Positions 63,519-64,000 of a stretch of 64,000 nucleotides of DNA are shown one piece after another. This stretch comes from Palsa-870 sp039935415. Its GTDB lineage: Bacteria; Chloroflexota; Dormibacteria; Dormibacterales; Dormibacteraceae. The position numbers and the translations under genes are program-made. The stretch's first letter is position 1, and each line of letters starts with the position of its first letter. The stretch lies in NCBI GenBank assembly GCA_039935415.1, contig JBDTKH010000040.1, positions 1 to 64,000 of the forward strand, given 5' to 3'. The notes beneath the pieces are model-generated. The model did not search any database, had not been told where the DNA came from, and saw only the letters and a list, made by a program, of their open reading frames with translations.

Positions 63519-64000
63519 ATGCCAATGGAGGGCCGACCAGAGGCTGATTCCGACCTGTTCGCACGCGCCCAGCGCGGCGATAGGGCCGCCTACGAGGAGA
63601 TCGTGCGCAGATACCAGCAAATCGCGTTCCGGACCGCCTACGTGATCACCGGCTCGGCCGCCGAGGCCGAGGATGCGGCTCAGGACGGTTTCGTGAAGGC
63701 CTACCGGGCGCTGGATCGGTTCCACCCCGGCGCCGAGCCGCGGCCATGGCTGCTCAGGATCGTGGCCAACGAGGCGCGAAACCGCGTCCGGTCGTCGGGC
63801 CGGCGCCACGGCCTGGAGCTCCGCAGTGTCGAAGGCTTCCGCCAGGGGGATGCGGCCCCATCCCCCGAGGCGGCGGCCGTCGCAGCGGAAGACCGGCGCC
63901 GCCTGCTGAGCGTGGTCAACTCACTCGATGAGGACGACCGGCTCGTCATCGCCTCGCGATACTTCCTCGAGCTCAGCGGCGAGGAGACGGCGGCGGCGCT
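63519..64000 (+). CDS. ECF-type RNA polymerase sigma factor (3' partial)
   Basis: At least 160 codons, cut by the window end. Region 2 reads AYEEIVRRYQQIAFRTAYVITGSAAEAEDAAQDGFVKAYRAL. WLLRIVANEARNRVRSSGRR follows. Region 4 begins VVNSLDEDDRLVIASRYFLELSGEETA. ATG 63519 or 63525. It is divergent from the sigma gene at 62923, with about 80 bp between them. Confidence 0.87.
   Translation, partial: MPMEGRPEADSDLFARAQRGDRAAYEEIVRRYQQIAFRTAYVITGSAAEAEDAAQDGFVKAYRALDRFHPGAEPRPWLLRIVANEARNRVRSSGRRHGLELRSVEGFRQGDAAPSPEAAAVAAEDRRRLLSVVNSLDEDDRLVIASRYFLELSGEETAAA

Overview
The window is a high-GC chromosomal segment from a free-living, probably soil or terrestrial, bacterium. BTAD-type regulators, YceI with MarR, a TrpB2-type tryptophan synthase, DUF2510-like and YCII/DUF1059 small proteins, a polyamine ABC system and frequent GTG/TTG starts fit Chloroflexota, Ca. 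Dormibacterota-like lineages or Actinomycetota. I cannot place it more precisely without a marker-gene search.

Layout. 1-3011: right part of an IS21-family element whose istB is split exactly by a group II intron (376-2603); the IS end lies next to a tRNA-Ala gene. 3.1-12.8 kb: a broken dienelactone hydrolase, DEAD-box helicase, NmrA-like/membrane/methyltransferase operon, yceI with a 24-bp palindrome and a marR, an Hsp70-like ATPase with a four-cysteine insert, an EamA exporter and a class III cyclase. 13.0-18.7 kb: acetate permease plus acetyl-CoA synthetase, then a penicillin-acylase-type hydrolase. 18.7-25.4 kb: BTAD regulator, DUF1059 and YCII proteins, an APC permease (frameshifted), a sarcosine/dimethylglycine dehydrogenase-like protein, and two small minus-strand genes.

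25.5-33.2 kb holds a coherent amine-use operon: a PLP aminotransferase, an aminobutyraldehyde-type dehydrogenase and a PotABCD-like importer. 33.2-36.6 kb holds small membrane and SRPBCC proteins. 36.7-38.3 kb is an arsenic cluster: decayed arsC, arsM, and a divergent arsR with two near-identical operator-like sites. 38.3-46.8 kb: lipoprotein, hydrolase, YezG-like protein, trpB2, MOSC, a DUF4365-like nuclease-fold pair, secreted HNH-like protein, adenosine deaminase and a PAS histidine kinase.

46.86-60.68 kb is the most unusual part. An intact tRNA-Ile(GAU) gene at 60601-60676 (minus) is followed on its 3' side by six more copies, all in the same orientation, of its last ten bases. Several continue into a shared tail, and some are paired with an inverted copy of that tail. 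These copies cut 14 kb into six cassette-like units. The units carry accessory cargo: NHL lipoprotein, IS6 relic, nitronate monooxygenase, lipoprotein, pRiA4b ORF-3-like gene, PIN-domain toxin-antitoxin pair, a 1218-aa secreted SGNH/PKD protein and a CPBP protease. No integrase is visible.

60.7-64.0 kb returns to housekeeping: tRNA-Trp, a phosphoesterase, hpt, an MGMT-Ada fusion with reversed domain order overlapping an ECF sigma gene, and a second divergent ECF sigma gene cut by the window edge. Single-base frameshifts recur across the window; some sit in homopolymers and may be sequencing errors.
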